A stretch of DNA of 7,324 bases from an uncultured Opitutia bacterium (GCA_903879465.1 CAIRLQ010000169.1:1-7324), one strand, 5' to 3'. Numbered from the stretch's first letter, positions 1-7,203 are shown. Translations and numbers: made by a program. Notes: generated by a model from the letters alone, not told the origin.

Positions 1-880
1 CCCGAAATACGGCTTCCGCAGGCGAACAAACGGCGACAGGTGAGTGACTTTCGGGCGCGGGGGGCGTCGGTCCGGCGAAGGCCGGCGCCTGTGCCGCGAG
101 CCACAAGGCGCCGAGAAGATTGAGTGACCCATGGATGGCAGCCATCTGGGGGATAGTGAGATACGGCCACCCGAAGGCTTGCGTCGCCGTGTAGGCGAGC
201 CCGAGCAGCAGGCCGGGCACAAGAAAACCGAACGGCACGCGACCGACCGCGGCGGGTGTCCGCGCAGCCCAGAGTAGAAAACCGACCGTGAAGAGGGTCG
301 CACCAAGCACCTCGACCACGCCGGGTCGGAAGAGATTGTTACGCAAGGCGAAGCACAGTGCGGTCGCGCAAGCACCGGCGACGTAAAGCCAGATACCACT
401 GTCCCGCGCCCGGGATGGCGGCAGCGAGCGTTCGGTCGCGGCCATAGCCAAAGGCAGAACGCCGAAGGTAATCGCAAAGTGGATGGTGGTCAAAGTAGCG
501 AGCGGATCCGGGAAGCCCGCGAAGGTGCGGTCATAGCGTGACCACACCCAAGCGAGCGCGGCGACAAGTGGGCCAGTTGCCGCCATCATCTCCAAAAGAC
601 GGCGCGACCATGGCGCGAGATCATCGGAGAGAAAGCGGCGTAGCCCATGCGCACTGAGCCAGAGCGCAAACACCAGCGCCGGCGAGGCGGCCAACGCAGG
701 CACGAGGCCCGGGCCGCCGCACAAGGTGTCCGCAACCAACCAAAGCACCAAGGCCGGTAATGCTATCCGCCTTAACCAAGCAGGGAAACTCTGGTCCAGG
801 TGTTGCGCCCAGACCAAGGCGAACCAGAAGCAGAACGCTGCGATGATTTTGACCCAGTCGACGGAGGCGAGGAGCTCCAT
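1..880 (-). CDS. YndJ-like multipass membrane protein (C-terminus beyond window)
   Basis: The reading frame opens at the ATG at 880 and stays open for 293 codons to the left edge, so the C-terminus is missing. An in-frame TAG at 890-892 means no earlier start is possible. The protein is very hydrophobic, with about eight or nine predicted membrane segments (roughly residues 10-26, 38-52, 58-77, 96-113, 126-147, 162-180, 189-206, 214-235, 243-265). A Pro/Ala-rich soluble stretch then runs to the edge. Two segments recall the Bacillus YndJ family: TTIHFAITFGVLP (131-143, with His134) and QMAAIHGSLNLLGA (245-258, with His250 followed by Gly and Asn). Conserved membrane-embedded His and Asn could bind a metal or cofactor, but the family has no established function. 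The gene follows mdh after a terminator, so it is probably not co-expressed strongly with mdh. The family call rests on remembered motifs only; that it is an integral membrane protein is much surer. Confidence 0.6.
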   Translation of the reverse strand, partial: MELLASVDWVKIIAAFCFWFALVWAQHLDQSFPAWLRRIALPALVLWLVADTLCGGPGLVPALAASPALVFALWLSAHGLRRFLSDDLAPWSRRLLEMMAATGPLVAALAWVWSRYDRTFAGFPDPLATLTTIHFAITFGVLPLAMAATERSLPPSRARDSGIWLYVAGACATALCFALRNNLFRPGVVEVLGATLFTVGFLLWAARTPAAVGRVPFGFLVPGLLLGLAYTATQAFGWPYLTIPQMAAIHGSLNLLGALWLAAQAPAFAGPTPPAPESHSPVAVCSPAEAVFR

Positions 881-897
881 GTGCCCAGCCTAGGCCG

Positions 898-933
898 ATA
901 AAATAGGCGGTCAAGGGAGGTCCCTTGCCGCCT
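898..933 (-). terminator. Rho-independent terminator after mdh
   Basis: An inverted repeat pairs 905-917 with 922-933 (AGGCGG and CAAGGG arms, one bulged base, 4-nt loop). On the minus strand it is followed at once by ATTTTAT (904-898). It starts 20 nt after the mdh TAA stop, where an intrinsic terminator for mdh is expected. The distal end lies 17 bp from the ATG of the next gene. The T tract is short and interrupted, so termination may be incomplete and allow some read-through into the yndJ-like gene. Confidence 0.75.
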
Positions 934-952
934 AGGCTTCATTAGACCGGCT

Positions 953-1954
953 TTAGAGCTTCAGACCGAGTGCTTCAGAAGCGGTGGCGCGCTCTTCCAG
1001 TAGCTCTTTTTCAGTAATCGCAATCTTCTCCCTGGAGAAGGCATCCAGCGGAAGCCCTTGCACGATTTCCCAGGTGCCATCGGCTTTCGTGCGCAAGGGG
1101 TAGCCAAACATGATGCCGACGGAAATACCGTAGTCGCCCTTGGAAAGAACGGCGACGGAATGCCAATCGCCAGCGGGCGTTGGGACATGCAGGCTGCGCA
1201 GAGTATCAAGCGCGGCATTGGCGGCGGAGGCAGCCGAAGAAGCGCCACGGGCTTTGATCACGGCCGCACCACGCTTCTGAACATCGGAAACAAAAGTATC
1301 CTTGAGCCAGGCAGCGTCGCTGATGACCTGCGTCGCGGGCTTCCCGCCGATGGTAGCGTTCGTAAAGTCAGGATACTGGGTCGATGAATGATTACCCCAG
1401 ATGGCGATATTCTTGACGGCGGAGTTATGCGCGCCGGCCTTACCCGCGAGCTGTGACTTGGCGCGATTCTCGTCGAGACGGGTCATCGCGAAGAAATTCT
1501 CGACCGGCAGGTTTCCCGCGGAGCGCAAGGCGATGAGAGCGTTGGTGTTGCAGGGATTGCCGACGACCAGAACCTTGACCGTCTTCTTCGCGCTGCGGGC
1601 GATGGCCTCGCCCTGGCCGATGAAAATCTTGCCGTTGATGCCGAGAAGGTCTTTGCGCTCCATACCATCCTTGCGAGGCACGGCACCGATAAGCAGACAC
1701 CAGTCGGCATCCTTGAAGCCGACATCAAGGTCGCCAGTGGCGACGACATCAGTGAGCAAAGGGAACGAGCAGTCCTGCAGCTCCATCACCACGCCAGCCA
1801 AGGCGTTCAGGCCAGGCCCCACCTCAATCAAATTCAACGCAACCGGCTGGTCGGGCCCGAAGACGGCACCGGAAGCGAGACGGAAGATGGCGGCGTAACC
1901 GATGTTGCCGGCGGCGCCGGTGACCGCGACGCGAATGGGGGACTTGGAAGCCAT
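953..1954 (-). CDS. mdh: Malate dehydrogenase (NAD-dependent, Thermus/cytosolic type)
   Basis: Interconverts malate and oxaloacetate with NAD(H) in the cytoplasm, in the TCA cycle. The 333-residue length is normal for the family. Visible features: the Rossmann glycine motif GAAGNIG (13-19); Glu44 at the end of the second strand, the acidic residue that favours NAD over NADP; substrate-binding arginines in [12 protein letters not shown] (Arg94, Arg100); NPCNTN (133-138); MTRLDENRA (157-165) with catalytic Asp161; and [11 protein letters not shown] (186-196) with catalytic His189. [13 protein letters not shown] also matches the Thermus and eukaryotic-cytosolic branch, not the E. coli or LDH-like branches. 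The ATG at 1954 fits the family N-terminus. Only a weak AGG lies about 9 nt upstream. The gene is 48 bp downstream of the exonuclease gene and may be read from the upstream operon, from its own promoter, or both. Transcription should stop at the hairpin at 898-933. Confidence 0.95.
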   Translation of the reverse strand: MASKSPIRVAVTGAAGNIGYAAIFRLASGAVFGPDQPVALNLIEVGPGLNALAGVVMELQDCSFPLLTDVVATGDLDVGFKDADWCLLIGAVPRKDGMERKDLLGINGKIFIGQGEAIARSAKKTVKVLVVGNPCNTNALIALRSAGNLPVENFFAMTRLDENRAKSQLAGKAGAHNSAVKNIAIWGNHSSTQYPDFTNATIGGKPATQVISDAAWLKDTFVSDVQKRGAAVIKARGASSAASAANAALDTLRSLHVPTPAGDWHSVAVLSKGDYGISVGIMFGYPLRTKADGTWEIVQGLPLDAFSREKIAITEKELLEERATASEALGLKL

Positions 1955-2002
1955 AGAGGGATGCCTATCTAGGTTGGCCTACCCCTCGGAGTGAAGCGGA
2001 AA
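1955..2002 (-). promoter_or_regulatory. mdh leader with weak promoter-like and hairpin elements
   Basis: This 48-bp gap separates the exonuclease stop from the mdh start. On the minus strand GAGGG (1987-1983) can pair with CCCTC (1960-1956) just before the mdh ATG, and a small inner stem TAGG/CCTA (1981-1978 with 1973-1970) sits between them. A poor promoter-like pair, TTCACT and TAGATA 18 nt apart, is also present. There is no T tract, so it does not look like a terminator. Function is uncertain; it could only modulate mdh translation or be chance. Confidence 0.2.
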
Positions 2003-2683
2003 CTAAAGTCCCAGTTCACCCTGCATCAAGTCATCGGCAGCCGGGGCGGACATACTATCCCGGACCAACTGGTGCAACGGGGCGGCCGAACGGCCGTCCT
2101 GCCCGCAGAGGGTGCGCAAGACCAGGGCCGCCGCCAAGGCATCATACAATGCACAATGATAGCGGCGCCGGGCGGGCGGGCAGTATTGAACCGCCAAAGT
2201 TTCCAGCTTGGGGCCGAGCCTCAGGCTCAAAATTAAGGACGAGAGGCGGAAGTCGCCCAAGCTCGGCGCCCAGGCCCGGGCTAGGCGGCACGTATCTATC
2301 CACGGCCCCCACTCGGCAACGGCGATAGCCTCACCCACGAAGGCAGGGACGGCCGAGGGTCGCGACCAAGTCGCCCGGAGTAGCCCCGTCTCAACCGCCG
2401 CATTATGGGCGGCTAATAATCCTGTCCTCCGCAAAGAGACCCAATGATCCCATTCGGACTCAAACGGCAACAGGCCCTTGAGATCCCTTGTGGCCAATCC
2501 GTGACACTGCGTATCGATGAGCGGCACGGGCTGTCGCGGTGCATGCAGGCGGGTCGAGGCCGTGATAATCTCCCCACGGAGCAGAGTCGCCACGCCGAAC
2601 TCAACAACGCCCGTTGCCGGACTGCCCTCAAAATCAATGATGTGAATCGGGGTCTCAGACCAGACTGGGGAGGCGTTGCTCAT
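2003..2683 (-). CDS. DEDDh-family 3'-5' exonuclease (DnaQ-like)
   Basis: A 226-residue protein with an RNase T/DnaQ exonuclease fold. Motif Exo I is IDFEG (Asp17, Glu19). Exo II is AAHNAAVETGLL (91-102), where Glu98 takes the place of the usual Asp. Exo III is HCALYDALAAAL (176-187), with His176 and Asp181 in the spacing of the DEDDh class. It should therefore be a metal-dependent 3'-5' exonuclease on DNA or RNA. It lacks a polymerase domain and an obvious clamp-binding motif; the C-terminal about 30 residues are unrelated to the fold. The ATG at 2683 lies 4 bp after the hrpB stop, so translation is probably coupled; no Shine-Dalgarno is evident. Its place in one operon with dnaX and hrpB suggests a role in replication, repair or RNA processing. 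It could be a proofreading-type subunit or a stand-alone nuclease; the sequence does not decide. Confidence 0.85.
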   Translation of the reverse strand: MSNASPVWSETPIHIIDFEGSPATGVVEFGVATLLRGEIITASTRLHAPRQPVPLIDTQCHGLATRDLKGLLPFESEWDHWVSLRRTGLLAAHNAAVETGLLRATWSRPSAVPAFVGEAIAVAEWGPWIDTCRLARAWAPSLGDFRLSSLILSLRLGPKLETLAVQYCPPARRRYHCALYDALAAALVLRTLCGQDGRSAAPLHQLVRDSMSAPAADDLMQGELGL

Positions 2684-2687
2684 CGGT

Positions 2688-5219
2688 TCAGCGCCACTCG
2701 TGCTTGGGGTAGCGACCTTTGAGTTCTTTCTTCACGCCCTCATACGACCCTTTCCAGAAGGCGTCCAGATCAACGGTGCGTTGCTGCGTGCGCCGAGCAG
2801 GCGATTGGATGCAGATAATCATGGGCACCTTGCCCAGACAAACACGTAGCTTACTGCCTGGGAAATCATAAAGCTCTTGGACAGTCGCTTCGATCTCGGC
2901 CTGGCCGTCGGCGGTATATTCAATCCGGGCAGGATGTTTCTTGCGCGGGAGAATCATCTTCTCCGGGCAATAAGTCTCCAGCGCCATGGCCTGCTCATGC
3001 GTCAGCCATCCGCGCACGACGCCGAAAACAGGCCGTTCGCGAATGTCACGATAAGCGACCGCCCCGGCGCACACTTCTTCGATCACCATTCGGCGAGCCG
3101 CCTCGTCGAAAAGCGGGATGCCGAGCTCAGGGCAGTGCTTCGAGAGGAAATTGACGCGACGAATCCAAGCGTCGACAGCACCGTCCCATTTTTCCAACTC
3201 CAGACGACCGGCGGCGACTTCGGCGGCAAGGATGCGGCTGGCGGCATCGGCAGGCGCATCATCGCGCTCCTTGGCCGCCAGCACGAGATCACGGAAGCGA
3301 CGTTCGGTGCGAGTCACGACGCGCCGTTGATTCGCATCATACCGGACTTGATGGACGACGGAAAAATCTTCTGGGAATAATTCCTGAAGCCAGCTTTCTT
3401 CGATCGCCGTCGCCAATGAGAGGTACGTCGTGACACCGCCGCGGGCCTGGATCTCATCCACCTCGGCCGCGACCAATAGTTTTGCGTTCCGAATGGAGGA
3501 TTCCCGGCGAAGTTCACCGCTGCGGCCATGCACCAAGGCGCAGCGCAAGGTGCCAGCATCCAGACGGACGGCCAGGCGGTCGGAAAACCCAAGCAAGATA
3601 CAACGGCGCACCGACGCCGGATCAGCGATTCGGTCGGCGACGGGCAGGCCCTGCCCTTCCGCCAGGCGGAGGAACTGCTTGGCGGCCTGATCGGCCTGAC
3701 GGGCCGCCTGGCCATGGACGCCAAAGCGATCACAGGCATCGGCGTCGAATTTCATCTCGGAGGCGCGTTGCAATAAGGCGAGGCGCGGGAAGAAATCGGA
3801 TCCGTCGTCCTGCTCGACTGAATCACGCGCATTCTCAGTGCGATCATCGACTTTGCGGAAAAGAATATCCCTGCCCTGCGCCAGCCCGGCGATACGGCAG
3901 ACTTCGTAGACGCAGTCCAGTTCGCCGGCCGCCAGCAGCATGCGGGCGTAACGAGGATGAGCGGGGAAGACCGACATACGCCGCCCGATCGAGGTTAGCT
4001 GGCCAGCCGCGTCAACCGCCCCAAGGTCGGCCAACACCGAAAGGGCTCGCAGCAAGGCCTTATCATCCGGTTTTTCGTACCAAGGGAATGTCGCCGCATC
4101 CCCCCAGCCTGAGGAAAGTAATAGCAGAATCGTCTCAGAGAGATCCACCCGGCGGATTTCCGGCACCTCGCGTAGCGGACGCGCTTCATGATCGGTCTGC
4201 GACCAAAGCCGAATACATCTGCCCGGCCCGGTACGGCCGGCACGGCCGGCACGTTGCTCCGCTGAAGCCTGTGAGATCGGCTCCACTAGAAGCGTGTCGA
4301 TGCCGCGATGGGCGTCAAAGCGGGCGATGCGGGCCAGTCCTGCATCGACGACAGCACGGACCCCGGGAATGGTAAGTGACGTCTCTGCCACATTAGTGGC
4401 AACGATCACCTTGCGCCCGGGACTAGGCTTGACGGCCCGATCCTGTTCTTCTGGAGGCAGCTCGCCGTAGAGAGGAAGAATGTCCACGCCGCCAGATTCT
4501 GGAAGGTTCCTCACGGCTCCGATTGTGCGCATGATCTCATAGGAGCCGGGCATGAAGACGAGCACGTCGCCCTCGGCTTCTTCGCGGAGCAGCCGCCTGA
4601 CCTGTTCGGCCGCCGCATCCCAAACCGGCCGGGTAGAGTTACGCGGAAGGTGTGTGTATTCGATATTAACCGGGAACGCCCGTCCATCGGCCGCCAGCGT
4701 TTCCGCCGAGCCAAGCCATTTGGCGACTGCTTCCGTATCCAAGGTCGCGGACATCGCCATGATTAGTAGATCTGGACGCCGCGTCTCCTGCAGCCGGCGA
4801 GCGAGGGCCAACGCCACGTCCGAATGCAGATTCCGTTCATGAAATTCATCGAATACGACGGCGCCCACACCCTTCAGTTCTGGGTCGGAAGCCATCTGCC
4901 GGAGAAGCAATGCCTCCGTCACGAACTTGATGCGGGTCTGGGCGGATTCCACGCGCTCGAAGCGGATCTGGTAACCCACTTCACCTCCGAGGCGGACGTC
5001 ACGCTCCTGAGCGATTCGTGCCGCCAGTAGGCGAGCGGCAATGCGCCGAGGCTGCAAGACAACGATCTGCCCCTCGACGAGGCCGAGATCCAGCAGCATT
5101 TGAGGGATGCGCGTGGACTTACCGGAGCCCGTAGGCGCGCGCAGAACAATCCTGCGCACCCGACCGCAGGCGGCGGCAAGGCCGTCCGACAAAGTATCAA
5201 TGGGCAACAGCTGCTTCAT
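2688..5219 (-). CDS. hrpB: ATP-dependent helicase HrpB (DEAH-box)
   Basis: An 843-residue superfamily 2 DEAH/RHA helicase, close to the roughly 810 residues of E. coli HrpB. RecA-like domain 1 carries Walker A APTGSGKS (28-35), motif Ia QPRRIAAR (56-63), motif II DEFH (124-127) and motif III SAT (157-159). Domain 2 carries motif V ATNVAETSLTI (274-284) and motif VI QRAGRAGR (322-329). A helicase-associated region follows. The C-terminus DAFWKGSYEGVKKELKGRYP plus KHEW is the HrpB signature and separates it from the longer HrpA. DEFH in place of DEAH is usual for HrpB. The family is thought to act on RNA or nucleoprotein, but HrpB's physiological substrate is poorly defined. The ATG at 5219 overlaps the phosphoesterase TGA by 4 bp, and the exonuclease starts 4 bp after its stop, so it sits in the middle of a coupled operon. 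Confidence 0.94.
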   Translation of the reverse strand: MKQLLPIDTLSDGLAAACGRVRRIVLRAPTGSGKSTRIPQMLLDLGLVEGQIVVLQPRRIAARLLAARIAQERDVRLGGEVGYQIRFERVESAQTRIKFVTEALLLRQMASDPELKGVGAVVFDEFHERNLHSDVALALARRLQETRRPDLLIMAMSATLDTEAVAKWLGSAETLAADGRAFPVNIEYTHLPRNSTRPVWDAAAEQVRRLLREEAEGDVLVFMPGSYEIMRTIGAVRNLPESGGVDILPLYGELPPEEQDRAVKPSPGRKVIVATNVAETSLTIPGVRAVVDAGLARIARFDAHRGIDTLLVEPISQASAEQRAGRAGRTGPGRCIRLWSQTDHEARPLREVPEIRRVDLSETILLLLSSGWGDAATFPWYEKPDDKALLRALSVLADLGAVDAAGQLTSIGRRMSVFPAHPRYARMLLAAGELDCVYEVCRIAGLAQGRDILFRKVDDRTENARDSVEQDDGSDFFPRLALLQRASEMKFDADACDRFGVHGQAARQADQAAKQFLRLAEGQGLPVADRIADPASVRRCILLGFSDRLAVRLDAGTLRCALVHGRSGELRRESSIRNAKLLVAAEVDEIQARGGVTTYLSLATAIEESWLQELFPEDFSVVHQVRYDANQRRVVTRTERRFRDLVLAAKERDDAPADAASRILAAEVAAGRLELEKWDGAVDAWIRRVNFLSKHCPELGIPLFDEAARRMVIEEVCAGAVAYRDIRERPVFGVVRGWLTHEQAMALETYCPEKMILPRKKHPARIEYTADGQAEIEATVQELYDFPGSKLRVCLGKVPMIICIQSPARRTQQRTVDLDAFWKGSYEGVKKELKGRYPKHEWR

Positions 5220-5680
5220 TTCACGTCGAGTTCGAGCAGGCGAGCGGACGCCTTGCCGTCGATGATGGTAATCCTCGCGAGGGTGACGGGAAGATTAAAT
5301 CGGCGCGGGCCCGCGCTGCCGGGATTAATCCGCAGGACTGACCCATCAAGCGTGATCGTCGGCACATGGGTATGACCGGTGATGACAATGTCGGGCTCAA
5401 AAGATCCTTCATCGGTAGGACGATGCCCGTGATGCATGAGCACCCTGAGCCCGCCTACTAGATGCAGGCAGGTCAGTGGCAGCGTGTCATCGTCGTCACA
5501 ATTCCCGGCCACTGCATGGCAGAGGCCAATCTCCGCCAACTGCGGCAGAATCAGTGGGCCACATACATCGCCCGCATGGAAGATCAGGTCACAGCCCTCC
5601 AGCGCGATCAGCGCCTCGGGCCGAAGCTGACCATGAGTATCGGAGATGACGCCGATTTCCAGAGACGCCGACACGTTCAA
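5216..5680 (-). CDS. YfcE/MJ0936-type metallophosphoesterase
   Basis: A 154-residue single-domain calcineurin-like phosphoesterase. All metal-site motifs are present: SDTHG (Asp14, His16), HAGD (Asp38), GNCD (Asn60, Asp62), MHHGH (82-86) and GHTH (His103, His105). The GNCD variant of GNHD is normal for the YfcE branch. Family members are dimetal phosphodiesterases active on model substrates, with unknown natural substrate. The first start in frame with useful spacing is TTG at 5680, whose last bases overlap the dnaX stop in a TTGA junction (4 bp). A GTG at codon 3 (5674) would give a start nearer that of relatives and cannot be excluded. No strong Shine-Dalgarno is seen apart from GGAAAA about 15 nt upstream, inside dnaX. 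The stop overlaps the hrpB ATG by 4 bp. Translation therefore probably depends on ribosomes finishing dnaX. Confidence 0.92.
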   Translation of the reverse strand: MNVSASLEIGVISDTHGQLRPEALIALEGCDLIFHAGDVCGPLILPQLAEIGLCHAVAGNCDDDDTLPLTCLHLVGGLRVLMHHGHRPTDEGSFEPDIVITGHTHVPTITLDGSVLRINPGSAGPRRFNLPVTLARITIIDGKASARLLELDVK

Positions 5681-7203
5681 AGCGGCCGATGAAGTTTTCC
5701 TGCAGGCACTGCGCGCAAGGAGGTGAATTCCGCACCAATCGTATCCTTCAGCTTTTCTTTCAGCCCGGGCGGAAGAGCCTTAACTGCATCATGGAATTCC
5801 TTGTCGCCCGGGAAGGCCGACCTGCCCTCCTCGGCAACTGGGAGCGGCCCTCCGGCGATGTCAGGAAAAGAGAATGGCATGCTTGGGGGCGAAGGAGACA
5901 CCCCCTCTTCTGGCGCACCCACCTCCAAGGGAGGCAAGGAGTCCTCGAAAGCACCCGTATCTTCGATCGGGATATCAGCGATGCGCGAAACCGTCGGCAT
6001 GAGGGCCTCGGGGACCACAGCCGCGGCCGACAAAGTTTCCGGCACCGCCGGCGAAGTCTTTATTTTTTTTTGGCCGGGCTCCCGAGGGAGTCCAGCTGCG
6101 GCAGCGGAGATGTCTTTGATAAGGCTGTCTATTGACCTCGATCTACTTTGCTCGATCGCCTTGAGCAAAGTGACCTCAAAGTTCGCCCTTGGCGAAAGGC
6201 CATGGCGGATGCCCTGCTCCCCCTCCTGTAGACATTCGAGGAGGCGGACGAGCTGTTCGGTGGCCAATGATCCACCCAGCTGGGCACTGGCTCCGCCAGA
6301 CTTGACGGAATCAAGCACCGCCGTGCGGACGCGAATCTGGAGATCGGCTAGGACACGCATGAGGTCGCGCCCTTCCGTATGAAACGCATCACAGAGGGCC
6401 AGGACGGCCTTGCCATCGCCGGTCGAGATAGCCCGGCTGAGGTCTGTAATCTGTTGGGCGGAAGCGAGTCCGTAAATCGACAAGACATCCGCTTCGACGA
6501 TTTTCTTGCCAGAAAAAGAGATGATTTGATCGAGGATAGATTGCGAGTCGCGCATCCCGCCGTTGGCGAGCCGGGCGATAGCTTTCAACGCCTCGTTATC
6601 GGCGATCACGCCATCGGCTTTCACAATGCGGGTCAACTGCGCGGCGATGACCTCCTCGGAGATCGGATGGAATTCCAACCGCTGACAGCGCGAGGTAATC
6701 GTGGGGAGAATCTTGTCCGCCTCGGTCGTGGCTAAGATGAACTTAACCCAAGGCGGCGGCTCCTCCAGCGTCTTGAGGAGCGCGTTGAACGCATCTTTAC
6801 TTAGCTGGTGGACTTCATCGATGATAAAGACCTTGAAGGGGCAATTGGCGGGTGAGAACTGACACTCATCGCGGATCTTCTTGGCGTCCTCGATGCTACG
6901 ATTGGAGGCAGCGTCGATTTCAATGACGTCGAGGCAGTTGCCCTGCTCGATGGCGAGGCACACCGGGTCATCCAGGGAAAAATCGGGTTTCGGTCCGCCT
7001 GCGCAATTCAGGGCCTTGGCGAGGATGCGCGCCGTCGTAGTCTTGCCGGTGCCACGCGGCCCCACGAAGAGATAAGCGTGCGCCATACGCTTCGTCTCAA
7101 GGGCGTTGCGCAGCGTTTTGACGATGTGTTCCTGTCCGACGAGTTCGTCGAAACGGCGGGGGCGCCAGCGGCGCGCGATGACCTGGAAGCCGGAATCAGA
7201 CAC
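5677..7203 (-). CDS. dnaX: DNA polymerase III subunit tau/gamma (clamp loader)
   Basis: The ATPase subunit of the clamp loader, which opens and places the sliding clamp on primed DNA at the replication fork. The AAA+ domain has the start motif ARRWRPRRFDELVGQ, Walker A GPRGTGKTT (48-56), Walker B and DEVH (125-132), sensor 1 LATT (157-160), the SRC arginine finger (171-173) and sensor 2 GGMRDSQS (Arg218). The collar domain runs to about residue 370. A Pro/Ala/acid-rich linker and a conserved-looking tail (about 465-508) follow. At 508 residues it is shorter than the 643 of E. coli tau; the tail shows no clear match to the polymerase-binding domain. The start is GTG at 7203, the first after an in-frame TAG at 7210-7212, with AGAAG 5 nt upstream. 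Two of four usual zinc ligands are replaced (Cys67 and Cys82 kept, Ser76 and Asp79 instead). An A9 run at codons 378-381 may give a shorter gamma form. Confidence 0.96.
   Translation of the reverse strand: MSDSGFQVIARRWRPRRFDELVGQEHIVKTLRNALETKRMAHAYLFVGPRGTGKTTTARILAKALNCAGGPKPDFSLDDPVCLAIEQGNCLDVIEIDAASNRSIEDAKKIRDECQFSPANCPFKVFIIDEVHQLSKDAFNALLKTLEEPPPWVKFILATTEADKILPTITSRCQRLEFHPISEEVIAAQLTRIVKADGVIADNEALKAIARLANGGMRDSQSILDQIISFSGKKIVEADVLSIYGLASAQQITDLSRAISTGDGKAVLALCDAFHTEGRDLMRVLADLQIRVRTAVLDSVKSGGASAQLGGSLATEQLVRLLECLQEGEQGIRHGLSPRANFEVTLLKAIEQSRSRSIDSLIKDISAAAAGLPREPGQKKIKTSPAVPETLSAAAVVPEALMPTVSRIADIPIEDTGAFEDSLPPLEVGAPEEGVSPSPPSMPFSFPDIAGGPLPVAEEGRSAFPGDKEFHDAVKALPPGLKEKLKDTIGAEFTSLRAVPAGKLHRPL
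6039..6090 (-). promoter_or_regulatory. dnaX: Candidate programmed slippage/frameshift site for gamma-form DnaX
   Basis: On the coding strand nine consecutive A residues (6071-6063) are read as CAA AAA AAA ATA, codons 378-381. A Shine-Dalgarno-like GGGAG (6083-6079) ends 7 nt before the run, within a small hairpin (CTCC/GGAG, 6090-6079). Downstream, CCGGC (6051-6047) and GCCGG (6043-6039) form a 5-bp GC stem with a 3-nt loop. Loss of one A, or gain of two, puts TAA (6062-6060) directly after the run and gives a 380-residue protein. A -1 shift, or gain of one A, adds 29 residues and stops at TGA 5977-5975. Thermus dnaX uses transcriptional slippage at an A9 run and E. coli uses a -1 ribosomal frameshift at A AAA AAG with the same kind of flanks. 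Function here is inferred. Confidence 0.55.

Noticed and set aside
621..914. 97-codon minus-strand frame overlapping the yndJ-like gene
   Set aside because: The other minus frame from 880 is open to the window edge and gives a coherent membrane protein, while this one ends early and has no hydrophobic pattern.
1401..1898. 165-codon plus-strand open frame opposite mdh
   Set aside because: mdh is certain on the other strand, and this frame shows no domain or start signal.
4226..4258. Near-perfect direct repeat of CGGCCGGCA-type units
   Set aside because: It is the codon-level repeat of the Arg-Ala-Gly-Arg-Ala-Gly-Arg motif VI of hrpB, not a separate element.
3482..4375. 297-codon open frame on the plus strand
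   Set aside because: It lies wholly opposite hrpB, is Arg/Pro-rich and repetitive in the manner of a GC-rich antisense frame, and matches no family.
5689..6382. Plus-strand open frames (148 and 219 codons) opposite the dnaX tail
   Set aside because: They are low-complexity Ser/Arg/Gly-rich shadows of dnaX; the T9 tract inside is better explained as its A9 slippage run.
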